Shown: positions 8,218 through 17,017 of the stretch, piece by piece
How positions within the stretch are numbered: the stretch's first letter is position 1
Layout of the letters: the number at the start of each line of letters is the position of its first letter
Assembly (NCBI GenBank): GCA_003353785.1
Contig: PIVX01000013.1
Coordinates: forward strand, 1-47,582
Reading direction: 5' to 3'
DNA length: 47,582 nt
DNA from: Gammaproteobacteria bacterium
Lineage (GTDB): Bacteria > Pseudomonadota > Gammaproteobacteria > PIVX01
The notes under the pieces: model-generated
What the model saw: the letters and a program-made list of their open reading frames with translations, nothing else
Databases searched by the model: none
What the model was told of the DNA's origin: nothing
Program-made: the position numbers and the translations under genes

Positions 8218-9618
8218 CTAATACAAACCTATTAGCTTCCACCATATCATCCCAAAACCAAACCATATAACAATATGTATTAAACTGATAATAAAACCAA
8301 CTTTCCACCATTTAGAAATGCTCACAAACCCACTACCATAAAGTATAGGAGCAGGACCATTACCATAGTGAGTCAAACATGCAAAAAGATTACTAGCAAA
8401 AGCAAATAATAGAGTCACTAATATAGGAGAAATTTCCAAGTTAGAGGCAACTAAAAGTAATGGCAGCAGCATTGCTCCTATATGAGCTGTGCTACTAGCA
8501 AAGAAATAGTGAGAATAGAAATATATGAAAAGTAATCCCGACAAAGCAACAAATACAGTATAATCAGATAATAATCCCGCAACAAAATTGCCAAACCAAG
8601 TACTTAATCCTAACTTGTTCAATCCAGAAGCCATAGCCAAAAGAGCCCCAAACCAAATAAAAGTATTCCACGCACCTTTTAATGCTAGCAAATCTTCCCA
8701 CTTAATAATATTTGTTAGGAGCATTAAAGATATACCTATTAACACGCTCACCGCAGCAGAAATATGAATTACTGATCCCATGCTCCACAACATTATTAAT
8801 AGAAGAAAAATAAAACCCATGATTTTTTCTTCTTTTGTCATAGCCCCTAAAGAACCGTACTTTTCTTTTGTAAGTTTTAATAATAAAGCATCGTCTCCAA
8901 ATTTTGGCTTAAAATATACTTTTAAAAAAAAGGGCAGTATAATAATGCTAAGCAATCCTGGTGCTAAAGCAGCAAAAGCCCAAAGTGACCAAGTGATTTC
9001 TACATTTATAGCACTTGCTAGTTTAACAATTAATGCATTCCCAGCCATACCAGTCAGAAACATAGCACTAGATATTATAGATGTATGAAATGCTGTCATA
9101 ATTAAAAAAGAATTTATTGGAGATTGGTCTGGTTTTGCATCAGAATCACCGATAGAATTTATTAAAGAACTAACAATAGGAAATAAAATACCCCCTGTTC
9201 TAGCAGTAGAACTTGGAATAACCATAGCTAAGATTGCTTCTCCAAGAGCTAAACCATAGCCTAATCCCAGAATAGAACGCCCTAATAAAGATATCAATCT
9301 ATAGGCAATTCTTTTACCTAACCCAGAACTTACAAACCCATGAGCAATAAAAAATGCTCCCAAAATAAGCCAAACTATTGGATCAGAATAACCACCAAAG
9401 GCATCTTTAAATTCCAAAGAATGAGTACCAACAGCGAATACTAATCCTATTAAAGTAGATGCTCCCATAGGCAGAGCATGTATCATAATAGAAAAAATTG
9501 TTCCTAAAAAAATGGCAAGCATATGCCAAGCTTGTAACTTTACCCCATCTGGAGCAGGTATAAACCAAATAATAGTTGAGAAAATAAAAACAAATAAAAT
9601 TCGATAGCTCTTATTCAT
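8218..9618 (-). CDS. DASS-family sodium/dicarboxylate (anion) transporter
   Basis: The 466-residue polytopic membrane protein matches the CitT/SLC13 (DASS) family in length and motifs: the first substrate loop IPSSTARTGGILFPI (near 135-149) and the pseudo-repeat ASSTAHIGAMLLPLL (near 374-388), which correspond to the two S-N-T-type tips in DASS carriers. N- and C-termini are hydrophobic throughout. It likely imports or exchanges dicarboxylates such as malate, succinate or 2-oxoglutarate. The exact substrate is unknown. It stands alone, divergent from murI, and fits an organism feeding on host metabolites. Confidence 0.88.
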   Translation of the reverse strand: MNKSYRILFVFIFSTIIWFIPAPDGVKLQAWHMLAIFLGTIFSIMIHALPMGASTLIGLVFAVGTHSLEFKDAFGGYSDPIVWLILGAFFIAHGFVSSGLGKRIAYRLISLLGRSILGLGYGLALGEAILAMVIPSSTARTGGILFPIVSSLINSIGDSDAKPDQSPINSFLIMTAFHTSIISSAMFLTGMAGNALIVKLASAINVEITWSLWAFAALAPGLLSIIILPFFLKVYFKPKFGDDALLLKLTKEKYGSLGAMTKEEKIMGFIFLLLIMLWSMGSVIHISAAVSVLIGISLMLLTNIIKWEDLLALKGAWNTFIWFGALLAMASGLNKLGLSTWFGNFVAGLLSDYTVFVALSGLLFIYFYSHYFFASSTAHIGAMLLPLLLVASNLEISPILVTLLFAFASNLFACLTHYGNGPAPILYGSGFVSISKWWKVGFIISLIHIVIWFGFGMIWWKLIGLY

Positions 9619-9750
9619 GTATAAAATATTTTACCCATATTTAAAAGACAATATCAGGAGACTAGCAAAAATGTACCATCAGCACAACTAATAAAACTAT
9701 TGTTGTTTTATTACTCTAAATGAAACTTAGACTGTCTGTAAAATCAAACA

Positions 9751-9760
9751 ATTGCGCAAT
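9751..9760. promoter_or_regulatory. Perfect 10-bp palindrome ATTGCGCAAT in the divergent spacer
   Basis: The 301-bp spacer 9619-9919 between the divergent DASS transporter gene and murI contains no gene. Its only distinct element is this GC-cored perfect palindrome about 160 bases before the murI ATG. It could be a regulator site, but no factor can be named. Confidence 0.3.
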
Positions 9761-9919
9761 ATTAACCCTTTATTAATTCTATAAAATAGACTTTTAATCA
9801 ACATCCATTTATAATTCTGGATATTAATCTATTCGATACATCGTAAATATTAAATATAATTGCTTATTGTTTAATAAGGCTCGTTTAGAATTTTTACATT
9901 TTTTTACTTCAGTAATGAT

Positions 9920-10756
9920 ATGCACTTAAATAGTTTGCCAATCGGTGTATTCGATTCAGGCGTCGGAGGATTAACTGTTCTAAAACAGTTAAAAAAGATT
10001 TTACCTAATGAGTCTTTCATATATGTTGGTGATCTAGCTAGACTTCCTTATGGAAAAAAAAGCAATGAAGCTATATTAGAATATACTAAAAATGCTTGCA
10101 ACTTTCTGATCTCTGAGGGAGTAAAATGTATAGTAATAGCATGTAATACCGCTGCATCTATAAGTTTACATTTTTTTGAGTCTCAGAAATTAGATATCCC
10201 AATAATTGGAGTAGTAAAACCCGGAGCAGAAACCGCGGCAGTAAGCACAGTTAACAAAAATGTAACTGTGCTAGCAACAGAGGCAACCATAAGATCAGGC
10301 ATTTATGTAGAACAAATTCTCAAAATTGACCCATTAATAAATATCCAAAGCATTAGTTGTCCCTTGTTAGTCTCTTTAGCAGAAGAGGGGTGGGCCAATG
10401 ATTATATTACCCAAGAAACTATCAAAAGATATTTAGAACCCGTTCTTTCATCTAAAATAAACTCAAAAACACCAGATTGTATTTTACTTGGATGCACACA
10501 CTTCCCAATATTGTTAGAAGATTTTCATACTATTTTACCTAGCAGCATGAAAATTGTCTGTTCAGCAGAATCTACAGCACAAAGTGTCAAATCTATTTTA
10601 AAAAAAATGAACTTACAATCTTCAGAAACAAAAAATGTACCTAGCAATAGATTTATTGTAACTGACAATGAAATCAGATTCTCAAAGATAGCAAAAATAT
10701 TTATCAATAAAACTATAAAGAGTCATGACATTAAGAGAATAAAACTTGGAACTTAA
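9920..10756 (+). CDS. murI: Glutamate racemase
   Basis: The 278-residue protein has full family length and both catalytic cysteine motifs: VIACNTAAS (near 72-80) and LGCTHFP (near 190-196). It also has the substrate loop FDSGVGGLTV (10-19) and the GDLARLPYG motif (37-45). MurI converts L-glutamate to D-glutamate for MurD in cytoplasmic peptidoglycan precursor synthesis. The gene has no close upstream partner; a small coiled-coil gene and dapE follow on the same strand. Confidence 0.97.
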   Translation: MHLNSLPIGVFDSGVGGLTVLKQLKKILPNESFIYVGDLARLPYGKKSNEAILEYTKNACNFLISEGVKCIVIACNTAASISLHFFESQKLDIPIIGVVKPGAETAAVSTVNKNVTVLATEATIRSGIYVEQILKIDPLINIQSISCPLLVSLAEEGWANDYITQETIKRYLEPVLSSKINSKTPDCILLGCTHFPILLEDFHTILPSSMKIVCSAESTAQSVKSILKKMNLQSSETKNVPSNRFIVTDNEIRFSKIAKIFINKTIKSHDIKRIKLGT

Positions 10757-10902
10757 TCAATTTGCTTATTATTCATCTTATTGTTCTAAATACACTCTAA
10801 TAACTTACGAATAAAACTTCACATCATATAAAAACAAACTAATTTTAAAAATTATTCTAGAATTATTATCAAACACCAAGTTCTATATACTAAGGACGGA
10901 AT

Positions 10903-11103
10903 ATGAACATAAAACTAATGAGAAAAATAGAAAAGAGATTAGAAGATTTAGAACATAAAGCCGATCATCTTAAAAATCAAATGACCAATCCAGAATCTTA
11001 TAAAGATGCAGAAATTAATATAGAGAAAGAAGAACTGCAAAATGAATTAGAAGACACACTAAATAAAATAAAACACATAAATGCGGCAAACAAAAGCTTC
11101 TAG
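10903..11103 (+). CDS. Small coiled-coil protein, unknown
   Basis: The 66-residue product is almost entirely charged helix (EKRLEDLEHKADHLKNQM, then EEELQ-like heptads to residue 60). It has no signal peptide or membrane segment. A good ribosome binding site (AAGGACGG) sits just upstream of the ATG, which argues for real translation. It resembles short helical hairpin proteins, but no family was recognised. Confidence 0.6.
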   Translation: MNIKLMRKIEKRLEDLEHKADHLKNQMTNPESYKDAEINIEKEELQNELEDTLNKIKHINAANKSF

Positions 11104-11169
11104 ATAATGTATTTCTCTGTTATAAAAATTACTTATATAACAGGTCGCAATAATATTTCTATAAAAACG

Positions 11170-11208
11170 TATAGACTACCTTTATATAGAATATAAAGGT
11201 AGTCTATA
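11170..11208. repeat. Perfect 18-bp inverted repeat (stem-loop) upstream of dapE
   Basis: The arm TATAGACTACCTTTATAT (11170-11187) is followed by a 3-base loop and its exact reverse complement (11191-11208). On the minus strand the stem is followed by CG and five T residues, so it resembles a leftward terminator, yet both flanking genes run rightward. It may instead be a mobile palindromic repeat or an RNA-processing hairpin. Confidence 0.75.
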
Positions 11209-11235
11209 AAAACAACTTAGTAGTTTAAATTCCGA

Positions 11236-11267
11236 ATAAATTAATATAGTATACTATATTAATTTAT
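11236..11267. repeat. Perfect 32-bp palindrome just upstream of dapE
   Basis: The half-site ATAAATTAATATAGTA (11236-11251) is followed directly by its exact reverse complement (11252-11267), ending 16 bases before the dapE ATG. The spacerless symmetry suits an operator for a dimeric regulator, though the low complexity (all but two bases A or T) makes a structural or chance origin possible. Confidence 0.65.
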
Positions 11268-11283
11268 ATAACTTCATTTAATT

Positions 11284-12408
11284 ATGACTAGCAAAATTAA
11301 TCTCTTATCCAACCTAATTAAATGCAAATCAGTAACTCCCACGGATCAAGAATGTCAAAACATAATTACTAAGTATTTAGTTCCTCTAAATTTTGAAATT
11401 AACTCATTCCAACAAGGCAATGTATCTAATTTATTAGCTATTAACTCCATATCTAAACCAGTATTTGCATTTATAGGACACACAGACGTTGTAGAAGCAG
11501 GACCCTTACACAAATGGGATAACGACCCATTTATTCCATTAATAAAAGATGGTTATATTTATGGAAGAGGAGCTGCTGATATGAAAGGAAATCTAACAGC
11601 ATTTATATTTGCAGTAAAAAAATTTTTAGATAAACACCCCAAGCACAGAGGTTCCATTAGCATCTTACTAACAAGTGGAGAAGAAGGAAATGAATGCCAC
11701 AATGGGCTTCCAGAAATTATTAAAAATTTACCATTTAATGAAATTGACTATTGCCTAGTTGGAGAACCTACTAGTGAATCACATCTTGGAGATACAATAA
11801 AAGTAGGCAGGAGAGGATCCTTATCTATTAATTTAGAAATAAAAGGTCAAGGAGGCCATATAGCTTACCCAGAATATTGTAATAATCCAATAGACATTAT
11901 ACCAAATATTATTAAACACATTCTGTTAATAGATTGGGATGATCAAGATAACATTTTTGATAAAACTAACTTAGAATTTACCAACATATACACCTTGAAC
12001 AACTCTGGCAATATGATACCTGATAGTATTTTTCTAGATTTTAATTTAAGGTTCAATCCTAATACTCCAATCGAAAAAATTAAAAATCTTATAAATAATA
12101 CCATCAAAGAACACTCAACAGACTTTACGATTAAATGGACAATATTCGGTAAACCTTATTTATCCAAGCAAAATAAATTATTTTCCATTACATCCAAAGT
12201 AATAAAAGATATTACTAAATTAACTCCCAAATCCTCTACAACTGGAGGAACATCAGATGGTAGATATATAGCTAACATTTGCAAAAACATAATAGAATTT
12301 GGTTGTTTAAATACTACTATTCACAAACCAAACGAAAAGATTAATATATCTGATCTAGATACACTTACACTAATCTACTATAGAATCTTAGAAGAAACAT
12401 TATTGTAG
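11284..12408 (+). CDS. dapE: Succinyl-diaminopimelate desuccinylase
   Basis: The 374-residue M20-family metallopeptidase shows all metal and catalytic motifs of DapE in order: GHTDVVEAG (near 64-72), YGRGAADMKGN (near 95-105), SGEEGNE (near 129-135), VGEPTS (near 161-166), the dimerisation domain, and STTGGTSDGRY (near 319-329) with the last zinc ligand in the FGCLNTTIHKPNE block. It makes L,L-diaminopimelate from the succinyl derivative, feeding lysine and cell-wall synthesis in the cytoplasm. Its only visible control elements are the two palindromes upstream and the hairpin overlapping its stop codon. Confidence 0.97.
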   Translation: MTSKINLLSNLIKCKSVTPTDQECQNIITKYLVPLNFEINSFQQGNVSNLLAINSISKPVFAFIGHTDVVEAGPLHKWDNDPFIPLIKDGYIYGRGAADMKGNLTAFIFAVKKFLDKHPKHRGSISILLTSGEEGNECHNGLPEIIKNLPFNEIDYCLVGEPTSESHLGDTIKVGRRGSLSINLEIKGQGGHIAYPEYCNNPIDIIPNIIKHILLIDWDDQDNIFDKTNLEFTNIYTLNNSGNMIPDSIFLDFNLRFNPNTPIEKIKNLINNTIKEHSTDFTIKWTIFGKPYLSKQNKLFSITSKVIKDITKLTPKSSTTGGTSDGRYIANICKNIIEFGCLNTTIHKPNEKINISDLDTLTLIYYRILEETLL

Positions 12409-12434
12409 CCCGGATAAATACCGCACTACAATAA
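12400..12434. terminator. Hairpin at the convergent dapE / fis-like ends
   Basis: The arm TTATTGTAG (12400-12408, including the dapE stop) pairs perfectly with CTACAATAA (12426-12434), with an inner CGG/CCG pairing around an AT-rich loop. It lies between two genes that end facing each other. No long T-run follows, so it may be a weak bidirectional terminator or a 3'-end stabiliser. Confidence 0.55.
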
Positions 12435-12442
12435 CAGGAACA

Positions 12443-12793
12443 TTACAAATCCTTTAACTTAGATTTCCTTACCAAGTGTTCATAATGCTTATTTGGTAAA
12501 ACCCCAACATCAAATCTTCCAAAAAATTTTTTTAGATAATGTCGGATAGTTCCCCTACTTACACCTAATAATCTTGCTGCTGCTGATTGATTACCTCCAG
12601 TGAGTATCATGGAACCTTCTATAAGAGCTTTTATAGCTGGATTAATAATAACTGAGTAAATTTTTGAGTATGTACCCACATTATTCAAAGCTAATTCTGT
12701 AGTATACCGTACAACTAATTCATGAATCTCATTTTCTAATTGTGGAATAACAACTTTACTATTGTTTTCTATAATTTTTGGTCTAATTTTCAT
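12443..12793 (-). CDS. Fis-type DNA-binding protein
   Basis: The 116-residue protein ends in a Fis-family helix-turn-helix: GNQSAAARLLGVSRGTIRHYLKKFFG (near residues 67-92), matching the G-N-Q-x-x-A-A-x-x-L-G-x-x-R-G-T-x-R pattern of Fis and NtrC-like C-termini. The N-terminal half has the acidic/hydrophobic helices expected for dimerisation. It differs from E. coli Fis (98 residues) by an extra basic tail of about 20 residues after the motif. A good ribosome binding site (AGGAG) precedes the ATG, which overlaps the end of the upstream gene by 11 bases, so the two are translationally coupled. It probably bends DNA or acts as a regulator. Confidence 0.82.
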   Translation of the reverse strand: MKIRPKIIENNSKVVIPQLENEIHELVVRYTTELALNNVGTYSKIYSVIINPAIKALIEGSMILTGGNQSAAARLLGVSRGTIRHYLKKFFGRFDVGVLPNKHYEHLVRKSKLKDL

Positions 12794-13157
12794 TATTATC
12801 TCCTATATAATAACTTATTACAGATTGTATCCCGTATTCTTCCGAATATTCCTGAACAACTTTTATTTTGCCTTTTTCTCCAAGACAGTCTTCAGGAACG
12901 ATTTCTCCTAAACTATAATTTTGAGACATATTTATTGCATCCATGAAATTTTTAATTCTCCAAGGAATTTTTTCTGATAGATAATCATATATCCAAAATT
13001 TTTCTTTATTTACTTCTACTTTTAAAGTCAATTTTAACATTGCATTGTTATTCTTTGATATCAAATCCTCAGCTCTAACTATTTCAAAGATATGTTCACC
13101 TTGCGGCAATATATTTTTTGTACAACTACCCTGTTCATTTATTACCGTATATTTCAT
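12783..13157 (-). CDS. DUF669-like protein, possibly ssDNA-associated
   Basis: The start at 13157 is chosen because AAAGGAG lies 6 bases upstream; the other ATG, 6 bases earlier, would be too close to it. The 124-residue protein reads like phage/plasmid DUF669 proteins: an LPQGEHIFEIVRAED strand pair, MLKLTLKVEVN, then FWIYDYLSEK and WRIKNFMDAI, and a final beta region. In phages such proteins sit next to recombination and ssDNA-binding genes. Here it is coupled to the fis-like gene and lies a few hundred bases downstream of xseAB, a nuclease for ssDNA. The family match is from memory and moderate. Confidence 0.5.
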   Translation of the reverse strand: MKYTVINEQGSCTKNILPQGEHIFEIVRAEDLISKNNNAMLKLTLKVEVNKEKFWIYDYLSEKIPWRIKNFMDAINMSQNYSLGEIVPEDCLGEKGKIKVVQEYSEEYGIQSVISYYIGDNNEN

Positions 13158-13277
13158 ATACATCTCCTTTCGTGCTTTGATTTAGAATTCTTTTCTATAA
13201 ATACACTTATTAAAAAATTTTTAAATATAATTAGGAGTCCATATAAGGAAATAAGAAGATTAACTTTGTAGAAATAA

Positions 13278-13308
13278 CACTGCATCATATGATATAATAT
13301 GATCAGTG
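13278..13308. ncRNA. Hairpin 1 of a candidate structured leader or small RNA
   Basis: CACTGCATCATAT (13278-13290) pairs with ATATGATCAGTG (13297-13308), leaving a single bulged C and a 6-base loop. It lies in the 376-bp gene-free stretch between the end of xseB and the start of the DUF669-like gene. Confidence 0.35.
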
Positions 13309-13335
13309 AAGTGCAGAGATAATGTTCATCACGCC

Positions 13336-13365
13336 TCAGAGTATGAGCCCCTACTCATGCTCTGA
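13336..13365. ncRNA. Hairpin 2 of a candidate structured leader or small RNA
   Basis: TCAGAGTATGAG (13336-13347) pairs with CTCATGCTCTGA (13354-13365) with one G-U pair or mismatch and a C-rich 6-base loop. It is among the most GC-rich spots of the intergenic region. No T-run follows on either strand, so it is not a standard terminator. Confidence 0.4.
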
Positions 13366-13534
13366 ACTATCTATAATATAATATTATTCATTTTGCACCT
13401 CCATGTACTGTTAAAATCCATTAATGATCACTGTGTATAATACATATATTAACAAATTTTGCAATAATAAGTCCAATAAAAAATCATATAGGCTGTAATA
13501 TACCTGATAGATATTTAATTGATATACGCTAAAA

Positions 13535-13765
13535 CTATTTATTGATCTGATTTTTATTCATTGCTTTTGACTCTGGCAAGTAAGCTTCAATAGCTTTCTG
13601 CACATCATCAAGCCTTTTTTTGCAATTTTCATATGCTTCCGATGCAGTTTTTACCATTTCTACCATTTTATCTATATCAGGCTCTTCCTGCGAACGCAGA
13701 TCTTCTGATATGGATTTCAACTTATTATAATTATCATTGAATGATTTTTTATTTAACTTAGTCAT
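13535..13765 (-). CDS. xseB: Exodeoxyribonuclease VII small subunit
   Basis: The start at 13765 (MTKLNKKSFN) overlaps the stop of xseA by 8 bases (ATGACTAA), the usual coupling of these genes. The 76-residue protein has the helical hairpin typical of XseB: SFNDNYNKLKSISEDLRSQ, then DKMVEMVKTASEAYENCKKRL, then a short charged tail. Several copies bind one XseA subunit and are needed for its processive ssDNA degradation. Confidence 0.88.
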   Translation of the reverse strand: MTKLNKKSFNDNYNKLKSISEDLRSQEEPDIDKMVEMVKTASEAYENCKKRLDDVQKAIEAYLPESKAMNKNQINK

Positions 13766-15326
13766 TATTTTTTTCAACTACTGAACTTACTAATAGTTTA
13801 CCATCCCTAAACTGTAAAATAAACTCATTACATTTTTTTGCTAATTCATATGAAGGTAAGCTATTTCCATCTTTATCCCTAGCAATAGTAAAGCCTTTTT
13901 CTAATATGTAAATAGGATCTTGTCCAATAACCTTATTAATCAAAAGTGCTGCTTTCTTCTCAGAATCTAAAACAACTTTTTTAGATTGATAAGTAAATTC
14001 ATTTATTAAATTAAATATTTTTCTCCTATTCTCAACAAGTAATATGAATGCATAATTTAAGATATCTTGTTCAAATAGAGCTCTAATTGTCAATCCACTA
14101 ATCTTAGTACAATTAAAAAAATGAGACGATATCCCCCCATATACACTGCCTATATCAGAGTAAATAACTTTACTTACTGAGAAAGCATTAGAACTAATTG
14201 ACGACAGAACAACATCTAGTTGTGTCCTATGATACATAATATTTTGATTTACAGTATTAAGTATATTAGTAAATTGATAAATAAAATCCTCTGCCTGAGA
14301 AACCACATCATTATAGATAAAAGTCGATACCTTTGAAGGAGTATCAAATGCTCGATTAGATACTTCATCTAATATAGTAGAATCTTTACGGTGTCCTATT
14401 CCACAGATAATAGGCAAAACTGATTTACATATACAATATGCTAAATCATAATCATTTAGCCATGCTAAATCCGTTACAGAACCTCCTCCTCTAATTATTA
14501 CAATCATGTCATACGGAGTCTCTAGATGATGTTTATGTGCAAGAGCAATTTGCTCAATTATTTCTTTTGCTGCTTTTTTACCTTGAAAATTTGCATGATA
14601 GTACTTAAACTCACAAAGATTATATTTTTGTAATAACTCAGCTTCCTTTTTAAAGTCACCAAGACCTGCTGCATCATAAGGGGCTACTACTGCAATATTG
14701 TAAAATTGATGGTATAAAACTACTTGTTTATTACTTGTTATAATATTTTGCTTTATTAATTCATTCCTGATCTTTTTTAATTTGACCGCCATATCCCCAA
14801 TAGTATAAGCAGGATCAATATCTTCAATAACTAATTTTAACCCATGAATTAAGTCAAATTTTGCTTTAACCAGTATCATAACCTTAATATCAGCTTTTAA
14901 CCCGCCATTAACAATCTGACTAAATTTTTTATCAATATTTATAGCGATATCCTTCCAAATAATTGCAGATATCTTTGCAATCATAATACCTTGATCATTA
15001 TGTTGAACCAAATCTAAATAATAATGTCCAGAACTATGGCGGGATAAGTAACTAATCTCTGCTGTTATCCATTCACTTTGTCTACTCTCTCTAAAAATTA
15101 ATTGAGCAATCTTAGATAAAAACATCAGTAAAGTATTTTCCTCTAAATCCAAAGATTGATTATCAACATCAATATTTTTTAGATTTTTTGGCAACCACCT
15201 TATAAAAGGAGAAATAGACAAGCCATCTGGAACATACCAATATTTATTGGTAGAATCCCATTTTGCTCCTAATGCTTTTACAATATCTTTCTCAGCAAAT
15301 GCAACAGTGAGAACAATTTTTGACAT
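13758..15326 (-). CDS. xseA: Exodeoxyribonuclease VII large subunit with N-terminal DUF5710-like domain
   Basis: The start is placed at MSKIVLTVAF; an earlier ATG adds three codons. Residues 1-50 form a DUF5710-like unit (FAEKDIVKALGAKWDSTNKYWYVPDG), normally seen in primases, helicases and plasmid DNA enzymes. From about 65 comes the XseA OB-fold (EWITAEISYLSRHSSGHYYLDL), then the catalytic domain with VVAPYDAAGLGDF, the VIIRGGGSVTDLAWLNDYDLA block (near 280-300), GIGHRKDSTILDEV and NRAFDTPSKVSTFI (near 315-345), and the C-terminal KGF-x-I/L region (EKGFTIARDKDG). It cuts ssDNA into oligonucleotides during repair. The extra domain probably adds a DNA-binding contact. Confidence 0.9.
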   Translation of the reverse strand: MSKIVLTVAFAEKDIVKALGAKWDSTNKYWYVPDGLSISPFIRWLPKNLKNIDVDNQSLDLEENTLLMFLSKIAQLIFRESRQSEWITAEISYLSRHSSGHYYLDLVQHNDQGIMIAKISAIIWKDIAINIDKKFSQIVNGGLKADIKVMILVKAKFDLIHGLKLVIEDIDPAYTIGDMAVKLKKIRNELIKQNIITSNKQVVLYHQFYNIAVVAPYDAAGLGDFKKEAELLQKYNLCEFKYYHANFQGKKAAKEIIEQIALAHKHHLETPYDMIVIIRGGGSVTDLAWLNDYDLAYCICKSVLPIICGIGHRKDSTILDEVSNRAFDTPSKVSTFIYNDVVSQAEDFIYQFTNILNTVNQNIMYHRTQLDVVLSSISSNAFSVSKVIYSDIGSVYGGISSHFFNCTKISGLTIRALFEQDILNYAFILLVENRRKIFNLINEFTYQSKKVVLDSEKKAALLINKVIGQDPIYILEKGFTIARDKDGNSLPSYELAKKCNEFILQFRDGKLLVSSVVEKNND

Positions 15327-15439
15327 ATAAATCACACTACCCTAAATTCTTAAGATATTCATAACCTAAAATATACCTTTCGTATTAGAATATACAGAGT
15401 ATACTAGTTTATCTCAAGTCCCCTATCATTTAAATAACG

Positions 15440-15606
15440 GTTCAGTCAGAACTGACTCCAACTATAGCTATTCCAAATGGTTTTAGTTTTTAGATTTTTT
15501 TTGTGTATCAGATTATTAATAAAAGGTGGACCATAAGATCTAAAAGGTTCATCTGGATGAAATATTTTATATTCATCAAAACAGCTAATATTTTTATCTT
15601 GTTCTT
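15440..15606 (-). other. Gene-free spacer with a possible coding relic
   Basis: The 15336-15652 spacer holds no intact gene. On the minus strand about 50 codons without a start (ISCFDEYKIFHPDEPFRSYG and on to YSWSQF, then TGA) read more like protein than their surroundings. I did not recognise them; they may be the tail of a decayed gene between the SSS symporter and xseA. Confidence 0.2.
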
Positions 15607-15652
15607 ACTATATTCATTTATTTAATCAATATATTCCTTTGCATGATTTTAT

Positions 15653-17017
15653 TTAATCCGATGTTTTAATCTTATAAAAAACAACAAAACAACACAAATT
15701 AATAATTGCTCCTAAAAAAGCCATACTAGTATCAACAAATATTTGACATGCCATAACTGCTAGGAACCCAACTAATCCTGATATAATAAACCCAGTAATC
15801 GAGATCCAGTAACCAAATATTCCAGCTATTAATGGTACTAGGATAATAGGAGCCCAAAAATTATAACTATATAAAAGAACCTCTAATACATTTTCCATAG
15901 ACAAAGCAAATATTATAGAAATTGCTCCTATAACAAGAGTAGCAATTCTAGCAAGAATAAGCTCTTTATGCTTAGGTATAGATCTTTTACTAAATGGCTT
16001 TATTACATCTTGAACAGCGGCCACAGCTCCAGCATTTAAATATGCGTCTGCTGAAGACATTATGACAGCAATAATAGCCGACACTGCCATGCCTCTTAGT
16101 CCAATCGGCATAACTACTTCCATTAAGAAAGGTAATGAAATATTAGGATTTAAATCAGGATTTATAATCCTAGCAATAATTCCAGAACATCCGATCATAA
16201 AAAAGAAAGGTATTGATATTATTGCACTTAATATAGTTCCACGTACTGTCTGCTTTACTTTTTTAGTGATTAAAAGTCGTTGTACGGCTGGAGGAATTAA
16301 AGTCTCGCCCACTAACATAACCAAAAATAATATAATCGTGCTAACTATATGTATATTATCAATTCCATTTGTTATAAGATCTTTATATAATTCCGTACTG
16401 ACTACATCAATCCCTCCAATATAGAATACCCCCATTATAGCGGTTAATGGCAATAGAATAATTAATAAGATAAACTGAAATATATCTGTTGCAACCCCAG
16501 CACGCATCCCACCAGTAATAGAATATATCATTACAATTCCACAACCCACTATTATCCCAATACTCTTCTCTACCCCCAAAAATACCTGAAAGACATATCC
16601 TGTAGCACTAACCTGAGCCCCTAGCATTCCAGCACAAGTCATGATAGAACAGATCCCCGTTATTTTCCTACCAGTACTACCATAGAATTTATAGATTATA
16701 TCTCCTACTGATAGTGACTCTCTATAAGATTCCATTCTAGGAGCAATATATATTCCGACAAGAAGCTGCTGCAAGCTAAAACCAAATAAACCTAATACAT
16801 ACAAAATTCCATATTCAAAAGTTTTACTGGTAAGTCCAAAAGTAAATCCTGCCCCTACATAAGATGCAACTAAAGTAGCTAATAGAGCCGTAGATGAGTA
16901 ATTTCTATCTCCAACTGAAAATTCCTTCATAGAATTTACATTCTTACTTACAAATAGCCCTGTAGCTAAAGTAAAAACAAGCACGATAATTACAATTGAA
17001 TAATCTATTAATTCCAC
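15653..17017 (-). CDS. Sodium:solute symporter (SSS family)
   Basis: The gene starts with GTG at 17017, supported by AGGAG about 8 bases upstream. The 454-residue protein has about 12-13 membrane helices and SSS landmarks: an early unwound TM region (LLATLVASYVGAGFTFGLTSKTFEYG near 45-70), YSITGGMRAGVATDIFQFILL (near 164-184), which is the G-G-x-x-A-V/G-x-x-T-D-x-x-Q signature, and IIAVIMSSADAYLNAGA (near 314-330) with the Na2-site serines. Members import proline, pantothenate, sugars or other solutes with sodium; the substrate is not evident. Confidence 0.92.
   Translation of the reverse strand: MELIDYSIVIIVLVFTLATGLFVSKNVNSMKEFSVGDRNYSSTALLATLVASYVGAGFTFGLTSKTFEYGILYVLGLFGFSLQQLLVGIYIAPRMESYRESLSVGDIIYKFYGSTGRKITGICSIMTCAGMLGAQVSATGYVFQVFLGVEKSIGIIVGCGIVMIYSITGGMRAGVATDIFQFILLIILLPLTAIMGVFYIGGIDVVSTELYKDLITNGIDNIHIVSTIILFLVMLVGETLIPPAVQRLLITKKVKQTVRGTILSAIISIPFFFMIGCSGIIARIINPDLNPNISLPFLMEVVMPIGLRGMAVSAIIAVIMSSADAYLNAGAVAAVQDVIKPFSKRSIPKHKELILARIATLVIGAISIIFALSMENVLEVLLYSYNFWAPIILVPLIAGIFGYWISITGFIISGLVGFLAVMACQIFVDTSMAFLGAIINLCCFVVFYKIKTSD

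Noticed and set aside
13278..13365. 6S RNA
   Set aside because: Two separate short stems do not form the long bubble structure of 6S RNA, so I call only hairpins.
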